The position numbers and the translations under genes were made by a program. From positions 1 to 38,542 of the forward strand of contig NZ_JAAMQJ010000043.1 in assembly GCF_013523125.1 (NCBI RefSeq): 38,542 bases of DNA. The letters are read 5' to 3'. Shown one piece after another: positions 22,736 through 30,311 of this stretch. The notes beneath the pieces are model-generated. The model was not told where the DNA came from. It worked only from the letters and a program-made list of their open reading frames with translations, and ran no database searches. The stretch is from Pseudomonas entomophila. Its GTDB lineage: Bacteria > Pseudomonadota > Gammaproteobacteria > Pseudomonadales > Pseudomonadaceae. The first letter of the stretch is position 1; the number at the start of each line of letters is the position of its first letter.

Positions 22736-23413
22736 ATGGCAGGGCTGGACAAGGGCGTGAAGCAACGGATCGTCGGTGCGCTGGTGCTGGTGGCGTTGGC
22801 GGTGATCTTCCTGCCGATGCTGTTCACGCGTCAGGACGAAGTGCGCGAGGTCCAGGTCGAGGCGCCCCAGGCGTCGGCCAGGTCCGAACTGCCTGAGGTG
22901 CAGGTCGATCCAGTCGCCGTGCCCGAGCCACAGGCGCTACCGCAGGCGCCAGCGGTCAGCGAGGCGCCGCCGGTGGTGGTCGACGAGTCCACGGCGCCCA
23001 TGACGGCGCCGCGCCAGCCCATCACGCCGTCCCACGAGGCTGCGGCCAAGGCGCCTGCCAAGGCACCGGCGCCCGTGGCCCGCGCAGAGGCACCCGCGAG
23101 CCCTCAGGCGTCGTCGCCTGCGCCGATGGCGGCCCAGGCGCCGAACGCTGGCAACAAGGTCGATGGCAATGGCCTGCCGGTCAGCTGGTCGATCCAGGTG
23201 GCCAGCCTGTCCAATCGAGCCGGCGCGGACAACCTGCTGAAGACCCTGCGCAGCCAGGGCTACAATGCCTACATTCGGACCGCAGGCGGGCTCAATCGCG
23301 TGTTCGTCGGCCCGCTGATCGAGCGCAGCGAGGCCGAACGTGTGCGTGACGTGATCAACCGTCAGCAGAAAATCAAGGGCATCGTCGTGCGCTTCGAGCC
23401 GGAGCGTGGGTAA
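22736..23413 (+). CDS. SPOR-domain cell-division-associated protein, DedD-like
   Basis: The 225-residue bitopic membrane protein has a short cytoplasmic N-terminus and one transmembrane helix (about residues 12-31). A Pro/Ala-rich periplasmic linker follows, then a C-terminal SPOR domain (about 145-225; WSIQVASLSNRAGADNLLKT). SPOR domains bind glycan strands lacking stem peptides at the division site. Position between folC and cvpA-purF is that of dedD in enterobacteria, so it is probably the DedD counterpart. It starts four bases after the folC stop. Confidence 0.9.
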   Translation: MAGLDKGVKQRIVGALVLVALAVIFLPMLFTRQDEVREVQVEAPQASARSELPEVQVDPVAVPEPQALPQAPAVSEAPPVVVDESTAPMTAPRQPITPSHEAAAKAPAKAPAPVARAEAPASPQASSPAPMAAQAPNAGNKVDGNGLPVSWSIQVASLSNRAGADNLLKTLRSQGYNAYIRTAGGLNRVFVGPLIERSEAERVRDVINRQQKIKGIVVRFEPERG

Positions 23414-23605
23414 TGACGCAGGCCGAGCCCGTCAGGGTGGGTGTGGTCGGTGTCGTGAGCGCTTGAAGCCACGGCGCAGGCTGCACGCTCCCCGCCTGGT
23501 CCCCTTTGCATCGAGACCGCCTGTCCTGCGGCTCGATCGCACCACCGAGATACCGTCGCGGCGGAACGCATCCGTCATCAGCCTGTCTCCACCCTGACAT
23601 TCCGC

Positions 23606-23634
23606 TTACCCCATCCCCGTCCCTCTGCTAAAAT
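23606..23634 (+). promoter_or_regulatory. Possible promoter of cvpA-purF
   Basis: TAAAAT (23629-23634) is a strong -10 hexamer, with the weak -35 TTACCC (23606-23611) at 17 bp, followed by GCGCGCCC. The gap 23414-23664 between the SPOR gene and cvpA holds no gene I can support and no clear terminator, so read-through from folC is also possible. Confidence 0.5.
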
Positions 23635-23664
23635 GCGCGCCCTAATAGGTCTGCAGGCAGCACC

Positions 23665-24219
23665 GTGGCATTTACCTGGGTCGATTGGGCGATCATCGCG
23701 ATCATCGCCGTTTCTTCGTTGATCAGTCTCAACCGTGGCTTCGTCAAGGAGGCCCTCTCGCTGGTCACCTGGCTGGTCGCCGGTGCGGTCGCCTGGTTGT
23801 TCGGCGGGTCACTGTCGCAGTACCTGGAGCCATACATCCAGACGCCCTCGGCGCGGGTCATCGCAGGCTGTACCATTCTGTTCGTCGCCACCCTGATCGT
23901 GGGGGCGATGATCAATTTCATCGTGGGCGAGCTGATCCGTGTGACCGGATTGTCCGGCACCGATCGCTTTCTCGGCATGGTCTTCGGCGCGGCGCGTGGC
24001 GGCCTGCTGGTGGTCGTGGCCGTCGGGCTGTTGAGCCTCGGCCCGGTGCAGCAGGATCCCTGGTGGCAGCAGTCCCGTCTGTTGCCGCAGTTCGTGCTGG
24101 TCGCCGACTGGTCGAAGAATCTCGTGCTGGGCTTTGCCAGCCAATGGATGTCCGGTGGGGTCGGTCCTGCGACCGATCTCCCTTTCAAGGAGCAGCTGCT
24201 CGGGCCGAACCGGTCGTGA
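23665..24219 (+). CDS. cvpA: CvpA family membrane protein
   Basis: The 184-residue inner-membrane protein has about four hydrophobic segments (about 5-25, 28-48, 65-90, 102-122), with the family features WVDWAIIAIIAVSSLISLNRGFVKEAL (within residues 5-31). CvpA is needed for colicin V production and envelope stress tolerance in enterobacteria; its molecular role is unclear. Translation begins with GTG at 23665, with a poor Shine-Dalgarno. It is followed by purF after 41 bp, the conserved cvpA-purF pair. Confidence 0.93.
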   Translation: MAFTWVDWAIIAIIAVSSLISLNRGFVKEALSLVTWLVAGAVAWLFGGSLSQYLEPYIQTPSARVIAGCTILFVATLIVGAMINFIVGELIRVTGLSGTDRFLGMVFGAARGGLLVVVAVGLLSLGPVQQDPWWQQSRLLPQFVLVADWSKNLVLGFASQWMSGGVGPATDLPFKEQLLGPNRS

Positions 24220-24260
24220 GCGGACTCAGTCAGGTTTCATCAAAGTAGGGGTTGCGTCGC

Positions 24261-25766
24261 ATGTGTGGCATCGTCGGTATCGTCGGTAAGTCGAACGTCA
24301 ATCAGGCGCTGTATGACGCGCTAACCGTCCTTCAGCATCGCGGCCAGGACGCTGCCGGCATCGTGACCAGCCATGATGGCCGGCTGTTCCTGCGCAAGGA
24401 CAACGGTCTGGTGCGCGATGTCTTCCAGCAGCGCCACATGCAGCGCCTGGTCGGGCACATGGGCATCGGTCACGTGCGCTACCCGACCGCGGGCAGCTCG
24501 ACCTCGGCCGAGGCCCAGCCGTTCTACGTCAACTCGCCGTATGGCATCACCCTGGCGCACAACGGCAACCTGACCAACGTCGAGCAGCTGGCCAAGGAGA
24601 TCTACGAATCGGACCTGCGTCACGTCAACACCAACTCCGACTCCGAAGTGCTGCTCAACGTGTTCGCCCATGAGCTGGCCGTGCGCGGCAAGCTGCAGCC
24701 GACCGAAGAAGACGTGTTCGCGGCCGTGTCCCACGTGCACAGCCGCTGCGTCGGTGGTTACGCGGTGGTGGCGATGATCACCGGCTACGGCATCGTCGGT
24801 TTCCGCGACCCCCATGCCATCCGCCCGATCGTCTTCGGCCAGCGCCACACCGACGAAGGCGTGGAGTACATGATCGCCTCGGAAAGCGTGGCGCTGGACG
24901 TGCTCGGGTTCACCCTGATCCGCGACCTGGCACCAGGCGAGGCGGTCTACATCACCGAGGACGGCCAGCTGCACACCCGGCAGTGTGCCACCGCACCGAC
25001 GCTGACGCCGTGCATCTTCGAGCACGTCTACCTGGCGCGTCCGGACTCGATCATCGACGGCGTGTCGGTGTACAAGGCGCGCCTGCGCATGGGCGAGAAA
25101 CTGGCCGACAAGATCCAGCGCGAGCGTCCCGACCACGGCATCGACGTGGTCATCCCGATCCCCGACACCAGCCGCACGGCGGCGCTCCAGTTGGCCAACC
25201 ACCTGGGCGTCAAGTTCCGCGAAGGCTTCGTCAAGAACCGCTACATCGGCCGGACCTTCATCATGCCGGGCCAGGCCGCTCGCAAGAAGTCGGTGCGACA
25301 GAAGCTCAACGCCATCGAGCTGGAGTTCCGCGGCAAGAACGTGATGCTGGTGGACGATTCGATCGTGCGCGGCACCACCTGCAAGCAGATCATCCAGATG
25401 GCCCGCGAGGCCGGCGCCAAGAACGTCTACTTCTGTTCCGCCGCCCCTGCGGTGCGCTACCCCAACGTCTACGGCATCGACATGCCGAGCGCCCATGAAC
25501 TGATCGCCCACAACCGTACCACCGAACAGGTGGCCGAGTTGATCGGCGCCGATTGGCTGGTCTACCAGGATCTGCCGGACCTGGTGGAGTCGGTCGGTGG
25601 CGGCAAGATCAAGATCGAGCAGTTCGATTGCGCGGTGTTCGACGGCCATTACGTGACCGGCGACGTCGACGAGGCCTACCTCGACCGCATCGAGCAGTCG
25701 CGCAACGACACCGCCAAGGTCAAGCACCAGGCGGTCAGCGCGATCATCGACCTGTACAACAACTGA
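24261..25766 (+). CDS. purF: Amidophosphoribosyltransferase
   Basis: It commits PRPP and glutamine to purine synthesis. The 501-residue protein starts MCGIVGIVG, so the N-terminal nucleophile glutamine-amidotransferase cysteine is C2 after Met removal; this fixes the start at 24261 rather than the frame start nine bases upstream. The C-terminal phosphoribosyltransferase domain has the PRPP motif VMLVDDSIVRGTT near residues 361-373. AGGGG lies upstream. metZ follows after 15 bp. Confidence 0.97.
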   Translation: MCGIVGIVGKSNVNQALYDALTVLQHRGQDAAGIVTSHDGRLFLRKDNGLVRDVFQQRHMQRLVGHMGIGHVRYPTAGSSTSAEAQPFYVNSPYGITLAHNGNLTNVEQLAKEIYESDLRHVNTNSDSEVLLNVFAHELAVRGKLQPTEEDVFAAVSHVHSRCVGGYAVVAMITGYGIVGFRDPHAIRPIVFGQRHTDEGVEYMIASESVALDVLGFTLIRDLAPGEAVYITEDGQLHTRQCATAPTLTPCIFEHVYLARPDSIIDGVSVYKARLRMGEKLADKIQRERPDHGIDVVIPIPDTSRTAALQLANHLGVKFREGFVKNRYIGRTFIMPGQAARKKSVRQKLNAIELEFRGKNVMLVDDSIVRGTTCKQIIQMAREAGAKNVYFCSAAPAVRYPNVYGIDMPSAHELIAHNRTTEQVAELIGADWLVYQDLPDLVESVGGGKIKIEQFDCAVFDGHYVTGDVDEAYLDRIEQSRNDTAKVKHQAVSAIIDLYNN

Positions 25767-25781
25767 TTCTGGGAGCAGGGC

Positions 25782-26993
25782 ATGTCGGATCAATGGGAGG
25801 CCGGGCGGCTGGACAGCGACCTGGAGGGTGTCGGTTTCGACACCCTGGCGGTACGCGCCGGTCAGCACCGCACGCCAGAAGGGGAGCACAGCGAGGCGGT
25901 GTTCTTCACCTCCAGCTACGTCTTCCGCACGGCGGCCGATGCCGCGGCACGGTTCGCCGGCGAAGTGCCGGGTAACGTCTACTCACGCTACACCAACCCG
26001 ACGGTCAGGGCCTTCGAGGAGCGCCTGGCCGCCCTCGAAGGCGCCGAACAGGCCGTCGGCACGTCCACCGGCATGGCGGCGATCCTGGCCACGGTGATGG
26101 CGCTGTGCAGCGCGGGCGACCATGTGCTGGTCTCGCAAAGCGTGTTCGGCTCGACCATCAGCCTGTTCGAGAAGTACTTCAAGCGCTTCGGGGTCCAGGT
26201 GGACTACGTACCGCTGGCCGACCTGGACGGCTGGCAGCAGGCGCTCAAGCCCAACACGCGCCTGCTGTTCGTCGAGTCGCCTTCCAACCCGCTGGCCGAA
26301 CTGGTCGACATCGCCGGACTGGCGGCCATCGCCCAGGCGCACGGCGCGCTGCTGGCGGTGGACAACTGCTTCAGCACGCCAGCCTTGCAGCAGCCACTCG
26401 CCCTGGGGGCGGACATCGTCATCCATTCGGCGACCAAGTTCATCGATGGCCAGGGCCGTTGCATGGGCGGGGCCGTCGCCGGGCGCGCCGAGCTGATGAA
26501 AGAGGTGGTCGGCTTCCTGCGCACCGCCGGGCCGACCTTGAGTCCATTCAACGCCTGGGTGTTCCTCAAGGGGTTGGAGACGCTCAAGCTGCGCATGCGT
26601 GCCCACTGCCAGAGCGCCCAGGCGCTGGCCGAATGGCTGATGCAACAGGACGGCATCGAGCGGGTGCATTACGCCGGCCTGCCGAGCCATCCCCAGCACG
26701 AGCTGGCCAAGCGTCAGATGAGCGGTTTCGGTGCGGTGGTGAGCTTCGAGGTCAAGGGTGGCAAAGAAGGTGCCTGGCGTTTCATCGATGCGACGCGGCT
26801 GGTGTCGATCACCACCAACCTGGGTGATAGCAAGACCACCATCGCGCACCCGGCGACCACCTCCCATGGGCGTCTTACGCCTCACGAGCGTGAGGCGGCG
26901 GGCATTCGCGACAGCCTGATTCGCGTAGCGGTCGGGCTCGAGGACGTGGCCGACCTGCAAGCCGACCTGGCGCGGGGGTTGGCCGCGCTGTGA
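25782..26993 (+). CDS. metZ: O-succinylhomoserine sulfhydrylase
   Basis: It makes homocysteine directly from O-succinylhomoserine and sulfide, the Pseudomonas route to methionine. The 403-residue Cys/Met-metabolism PLP enzyme has the Schiff-base lysine at K219 in SATKFIDGQGR, the N-terminal YSRYTNPTVRAFE and GTSTGMAAI phosphate-binding region. The start at 25782 follows GGGAGCAGG. Its stop overlaps the start of the SDR gene (GTGA), coupling the two. Confidence 0.95.
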   Translation: MSDQWEAGRLDSDLEGVGFDTLAVRAGQHRTPEGEHSEAVFFTSSYVFRTAADAAARFAGEVPGNVYSRYTNPTVRAFEERLAALEGAEQAVGTSTGMAAILATVMALCSAGDHVLVSQSVFGSTISLFEKYFKRFGVQVDYVPLADLDGWQQALKPNTRLLFVESPSNPLAELVDIAGLAAIAQAHGALLAVDNCFSTPALQQPLALGADIVIHSATKFIDGQGRCMGGAVAGRAELMKEVVGFLRTAGPTLSPFNAWVFLKGLETLKLRMRAHCQSAQALAEWLMQQDGIERVHYAGLPSHPQHELAKRQMSGFGAVVSFEVKGGKEGAWRFIDATRLVSITTNLGDSKTTIAHPATTSHGRLTPHEREAAGIRDSLIRVAVGLEDVADLQADLARGLAAL

Positions 26994-27763
26994 CCCATTG
27001 GAAAGGCGGCGAGACCAGCCACAATGGCCGCGTGGCCCTGGTCACCGGTGCCGCGCGTGGCATCGGTCTGGGCATCGCGGCCTGGTTGATTTGCGAAGGC
27101 TGGCAAGTGGTCCTGAGCGATGTGGACCGCAAGCGCGGTGCCAAGGTGGCCAAGGCATTGGGCGACAACGCCTGGTTCGTCTCCATGGACGTCGCCGATG
27201 AAAAGGACGTGGTGACCGGCGTGGCGCAGGTGCTGGGCCAGTTCGGTCGCCTGGACGCCCTGGTGTGCAATGCAGCCGTCGCCGATCCCCACAGCGGCAC
27301 GCTCGAGAGCCTGAGCCTGTCGCAGTGGAACCGGGTGCTGGCGGTCAACCTGAGCGGCGCCATGCTGCTGGCCAAGCATTGTGCCCCCTATCTGCGTGCT
27401 CATGGGGGCGCCATCGTCAACCTGGCCTCGACCCGCGCTCACCAGTCGGAACCCGACACCGAAGCCTATGCGGCGAGCAAGGGTGGCCTGATGGCCCTGA
27501 CCCATGCGTTGGCCATCAGCCTGGGGCCAGAGATTCGCGTCAACGCCGTCAGCCCCGGCTGGATCGATGCACGTGACCCGGGCCGGCGCCGGGCCGAGCC
27601 TCTGAGCAGCACCGATCATGGGCAGCACCCGGTCGGACGCGTGGGCACCGTCGAGGACGTGGCCGCCCTGGTCGCCTGGTTGCTGTCCGGCCAAGCGTCG
27701 TTCGTCACGGGGCAGGAGTACGTGATCGACGGCGGCATGACCCGCAAGATGATCTACGTCTGA
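26990..27763 (+). CDS. Short-chain dehydrogenase/reductase (SDR)
   Basis: The 257-residue classical SDR has TGAARGIG at 19-26 for cofactor binding, a CNAA motif, a catalytic serine in the LAST region, and the pair Y160/K164 in YAASK. It ends with the usual QEYVIDGG-type C-terminus. NAD(H) use is suggested by the aspartate in LSDVDRK at the end of strand 2. Substrate unknown. The GTG start overlaps the metZ stop by four bases, so it is probably co-translated with metZ; a metabolic link to methionine is not evident. Confidence 0.88.
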   Translation: MTHWKGGETSHNGRVALVTGAARGIGLGIAAWLICEGWQVVLSDVDRKRGAKVAKALGDNAWFVSMDVADEKDVVTGVAQVLGQFGRLDALVCNAAVADPHSGTLESLSLSQWNRVLAVNLSGAMLLAKHCAPYLRAHGGAIVNLASTRAHQSEPDTEAYAASKGGLMALTHALAISLGPEIRVNAVSPGWIDARDPGRRRAEPLSSTDHGQHPVGRVGTVEDVAALVAWLLSGQASFVTGQEYVIDGGMTRKMIYV

Positions 27764-27802
27764 CGGTCATGGCAAGGCGGGACGGGTAGGGGAGCAGGCC
27801 TT

Positions 27803-27918
27803 GTGGGGGCTTGCCCGCGATAGCGGTGGTGAATCCGACACATGGCCGACAGGCAAGCGCTGGCCTGTCAGCCCTGAGGTGAGTGCGCAGGCCCCATCGC
27901 TGGCAAGCCAGCTCCCAC
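27803..27918. repeat. REPIN copy 1 (116 bp)
   Basis: The left end GTGGGGGCTTGCCCGCGATAG and the right end CATCGCTGGCAAGCC plus AGCTCCCAC are inverted REP sequences around a middle part (GGTGAATCCGACACATGG and an inner dyad GACAGGC/GCCTGTC). The whole unit recurs as a near-identical direct repeat 161 bp downstream. The 27887-27943 part also matches 231-287 in inverted orientation. Confidence 0.85.
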
Positions 27919-27964
27919 AGGTACTCATTTCAAGCAGGCAGCAGCACGATGGCGACGCCACCTG

Positions 27965-28079
27965 TGTGGGCTTGCCTGCGATAGCGGTGGTGAATCCGAC
28001 ACATGGCCGACAGGCAAGCGCTGGCCTGTCAGCCCTGAGGTGAATGCGCAGGCCCCATCGCTGGCAAGCCAGCTCCCAT
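27965..28079. repeat. REPIN copy 2 (115 bp)
   Basis: This is a direct repeat of 27803-27918, offset by 161 bp, with only a few differences by eye (for example GCCTGCG for GCCCGCG and GAATGCG for GAGTGCG). A further fragment (GGTGAATCCATGG, then GCTATCGCGGGGC, about 28110-28145) looks like a decayed third unit. The tandem arrangement suggests local duplication of a REPIN with 45 bp of flank. Confidence 0.85.
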
Positions 28080-28170
28080 GGGAGGGCTGCACGCGCCTGT
28101 GTCATGCCGGTGAATCCATGGGCGCAACGACGCTATCGCGGGGCTTTTTCCAAAGACGTTGAAAGGCCCG

Positions 28171-28367
28171 GTGGGTAAGGGGGCAGTGCCTCTCTGAGCA
28201 AACACCGCTTCTGCCGCCCCTCCACCCGCCTGTTACCCTGCTGCTCTTGCAATGGCTGTGAAGCGGGGGCTGCCCATACGCTCAGCTTGCAGCTTGCAGC
28301 TTGCAGCTTGCAGCTTGCAGCTTGCAGCTTGCAGCTTGCAGCTTGCAGCTTGCAGCCTCTTACCCAC
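28171..28367. repeat. Heptamer repeat element D with ten-unit array
   Basis: Ten perfect copies of AGCTTGC occupy 28284-28353, the same unit and number as in element B. Unlike A to C there is no clear heptamer left arm. Instead the array lies inside a 9-bp inverted repeat, GTGGGTAAG (28171-28179) and CTTACCCAC (28359-28367). A CTTACC string also marks an outer edge of elements A and C. The element ends about 67 bp before the -35 of the tRNA-Val promoter. Confidence 0.85.
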
Positions 28368-28398
28368 TCCCTTAAACGCCCCCAGCATCCCACCCCCA

Positions 28399-28462
28399 AT
28401 TTCATCTTTTTTAAAAAAAATTCAACAGGGGTGTTGACTTAGCGTCGGTACCTGCGTAAATT
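28399..28462 (+). promoter_or_regulatory. Strong sigma-70 promoter of the tRNA-Val/Asp operon
   Basis: TTGACT (28434-28439) and TAAATT (28457-28462) are 17 bp apart. An A/T-rich tract (28399-28427, with runs of T and A) precedes them like an UP element, and a GC-rich discriminator (TCGCGGCC) follows. The design parallels the promoter at 2110-2174. Confidence 0.85.
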
Positions 28463-28493
28463 TCGCGGCCTCAGCGAAGCAAACGCAACAAGC

Positions 28494-28569
28494 GGGTGAT
28501 TAGCTCAGCCGGGAGAGCATCTGCCTTACAAGCAGAGGGTCGGCGGTTCGATCCCGTCATCACCCACCA
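28494..28569 (+). tRNA. tRNA-Val(TAC)
   Basis: The acceptor stem is GGGTGAT/ATCACCC with an encoded ACCA end. The anticodon loop CTTACAA on TCTGC/GCAGA gives anticodon TAC. It is first in a three-tRNA transcript. Confidence 0.97.
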
Positions 28570-28647
28570 CTTCACTGAGACTGTTCCTGACCCAGCCGAT
28601 TCGCAAGATGACGCTAATTGAGAGGAACCGGACGCAAGTCCACATGC

Positions 28648-28724
28648 GCAGCGGTAGTTCAGTCGGTTAGAATACCGGCCTGTCACGCCGGGGGTCGCGG
28701 GTTCGAGTCCCGTCCGCTGCGCCA
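28648..28724 (+). tRNA. tRNA-Asp(GTC)
   Basis: The acceptor stem is GCAGCGG/CCGCTGC with a GCCA end, 77 nt in all. The anticodon loop CTGTCAC gives anticodon GTC. It is identical to the copy at 28837-28913. Confidence 0.97.
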
Positions 28725-28836
28725 CTTTTTATCCAGATGGGTGCTTGCACCGGTCTGAGGTCAGAAGCCAGGTAGAAGGTTTGCCAAGCTTCCAGGCCAG
28801 ATCCCAGTTTCAATCGGGCGCAAGCCTGAGCGATAC

Positions 28837-28913
28837 GCAGCGGTAGTTCAGTCGGTTAGAATACCGGCCTGTCACGCCGGGGGTCGCGGGTTCGAGTCCC
28901 GTCCGCTGCGCCA
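28837..28913 (+). tRNA. tRNA-Asp(GTC), second copy
   Basis: It is identical over 77 bases to the tRNA at 28648-28724, with a 112-nt unrelated spacer between them. It is last in the transcript. Confidence 0.97.
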
Positions 28914-28950
28914 TATCCGCTTCGAGGTCACTGAACGCCTTGAAGCACAG

Positions 28951-28982
28951 AAAAAGCGACCTTCGGGTCGCTTTTTTTGTTT
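28951..28982 (+). terminator. Intrinsic terminator of the tRNA-Val/Asp operon
   Basis: The stem AAAAAGCGACC/GGTCGCTTTTT (28951-28961 and 28966-28976) has a stable TTCG tetraloop, followed by further T residues. The A-rich left side makes it potentially bidirectional. Confidence 0.95.
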
Positions 28983-29105
28983 CTGCCGGTTGCCCGTGCC
29001 GCATCGGGCGAACGGCCTCGCGCTTGACGATGTTCATGGACCAATGGTTTCAGCAGGCGCGCGATGTCATGCACAATACGTGTCCGTCTTGTCCCGGAAT
29101 CCGCA

Positions 29106-30056
29106 ATGTCTGGAAAACCGCTCTTCAGTACGCTTGGATTGGCTTTGCTGCTGGCAGGCCTGGCAGGCTGTGCCTCGAAAAAAACCGCCATCTACGAACA
29201 TGAGCACTTCGACGATTCAGGCACCTTTTCACGTGCTTTCTCGGTCAACGAAGCCAGCTCCTGCGAAGCGGCACGCCGGGCATTGTTGAGCCAGGGCTAC
29301 ATCATCACCAGCAGCAGCGCCAACCAGGTCGCGGGCAACAAGAGCTTCCAGCAGAACAGCGAGAACCACCTGCAGATCAGTTTCAACATTACCTGCGCGC
29401 CGGACAGTGCGGACACCGGCGGCTCCACCCTGTTCGCCAATGCCTTGCAGGATCGCTACAGCCTCAAGAAGTCCAATACCTCGGCCAGCCTCGGGGTAGG
29501 GGTGCTGGGTTCGGTATCGATGCCGATCGGCTCGAGCGATGACTCGATGGTCAAGGTCGCCAGCGAAACCGTGACGGCACCCCAGTTCTACGAGCGTTAC
29601 TTCGCGCTGGTGGAAAGCTACCTGCCCAAGCCGCGCAAGGCTGCCCCCGAGGCGGCACCCGTCAGCCCACCTGCGGCCGCCTCGCTGGGTCTGCCAGGCA
29701 CGGCCACGACGGCCCTGGCCCCCGAGCCGGCGCCGTCCACCCCGCCAGTCGCGCCCGTCGAGGCGCCTCAGCCCGACACTACGCCACCTGTCTCAGGGGT
29801 GACGCAGGCCACGCCTGTCGAGCCGCCTGCCACCGATTCGAGTGGCCAGAACGTCCAGGGCTCTCAGGGCGGTCAAGGGGCTCAGGACGCTTCTCCAGCC
29901 GTATCCGGCACGTCCGACGCTTCATCGGCACCCGTACCTGCCTCTGACGAACAGCAGGGCTCGCAGCCGATAGCGCCGCCTGCCGAGGCTGCGCCGCTTC
30001 AGATTCAGACCGAGACGCCGGAAACGCCGGCGACAGCGCCTGAGGTTTCGCCTTGA
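29106..30056 (+). CDS. Lipoprotein, DUF2242-like, with Pro/Ala-rich tail
   Basis: The 316-residue protein starts with a lipoprotein signal peptide ending in the lipobox LAGC (cysteine at about residue 22). A conserved globular part follows (about 30-180) with FSRAFSVNEASSCEAARRAL (residues about 38-57) and two cysteines that could pair. From about residue 185 to the end it is low-complexity, rich in P, A, S, T and Q. This matches uncharacterised DUF2242-type lipoproteins by memory. The residue after the lipobox cysteine is alanine, so outer-membrane sorting is likely. The ATG at 29106 is preferred to 29064 because it puts the signal peptide at the N-terminus; the Shine-Dalgarno (GGAA) is weak. 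Confidence 0.78.
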   Translation: MSGKPLFSTLGLALLLAGLAGCASKKTAIYEHEHFDDSGTFSRAFSVNEASSCEAARRALLSQGYIITSSSANQVAGNKSFQQNSENHLQISFNITCAPDSADTGGSTLFANALQDRYSLKKSNTSASLGVGVLGSVSMPIGSSDDSMVKVASETVTAPQFYERYFALVESYLPKPRKAAPEAAPVSPPAAASLGLPGTATTALAPEPAPSTPPVAPVEAPQPDTTPPVSGVTQATPVEPPATDSSGQNVQGSQGGQGAQDASPAVSGTSDASSAPVPASDEQQGSQPIAPPAEAAPLQIQTETPETPATAPEVSP

Positions 30057-30147
30057 GTCGAGACGCGTGCGCCGTCCTTCCTGAAACGGGCTGATACAAG
30101 CGGGCCAGACACGCTGTGAACCCCTGCGCTGCGGATCGCTCATAACA

Positions 30148-30181
30148 CTGTCATGGCGTTTTCATCATCGCGCTGTAGCGT
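30148..30181 (+). promoter_or_regulatory. PHO-box-like PhoB site and promoter
   Basis: CTGTCAT (30148-30154), four bases, then TTTTCAT (30159-30165), reproduces the PHO box of two 7-bp repeats at 11-bp spacing. The first half is a perfect match and the second differs at one or two positions. A -10-like TAGCGT (30176-30181) follows the second half-site by 10 bp, the spacing seen in phoA-type promoters where PhoB replaces the -35. The only gene it can serve on this strand is the 28-residue ORF at 30225. Confidence 0.55.
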
Positions 30182-30224
30182 GACGCCCTGACACCGCCTT
30201 ATGAGCCGATCAGGAGCCAGACCC

Positions 30225-30311
30225 ATGGATGATTATCAGGAAGAGCTGCTCGAGTCCCGCGCCGTCGAATTCGACACGGCCGAACCGGCTGAAGACGCCA
30301 CCGAGCTCTAG
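30225..30311 (+). CDS. Small acidic protein, 28 residues
   Basis: This short ORF has AGGAG at 30212-30216, eight bases before its ATG. The peptide has 11 acidic residues and a single arginine. It begins MDDYQEELLESRAVEF and ends DATEL; the first half could form an amphipathic helix. I do not recognise a family. It is preceded by a PHO-box-like promoter, suggesting induction on phosphate starvation. Its TAG stop lies in a CTAG that also contains the stop codon of the convergent AraC gene, so the two genes overlap by four bases. Coding is inferred from the ribosome-binding site, promoter and non-random composition. Confidence 0.6.
   Translation: MDDYQEELLESRAVEFDTAEPAEDATEL

Noticed and set aside
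28284..28353. Heptamer array considered as a CRISPR array
   Set aside because: Units are 7 bp, directly abutting and without unique spacers; no cas genes are present.
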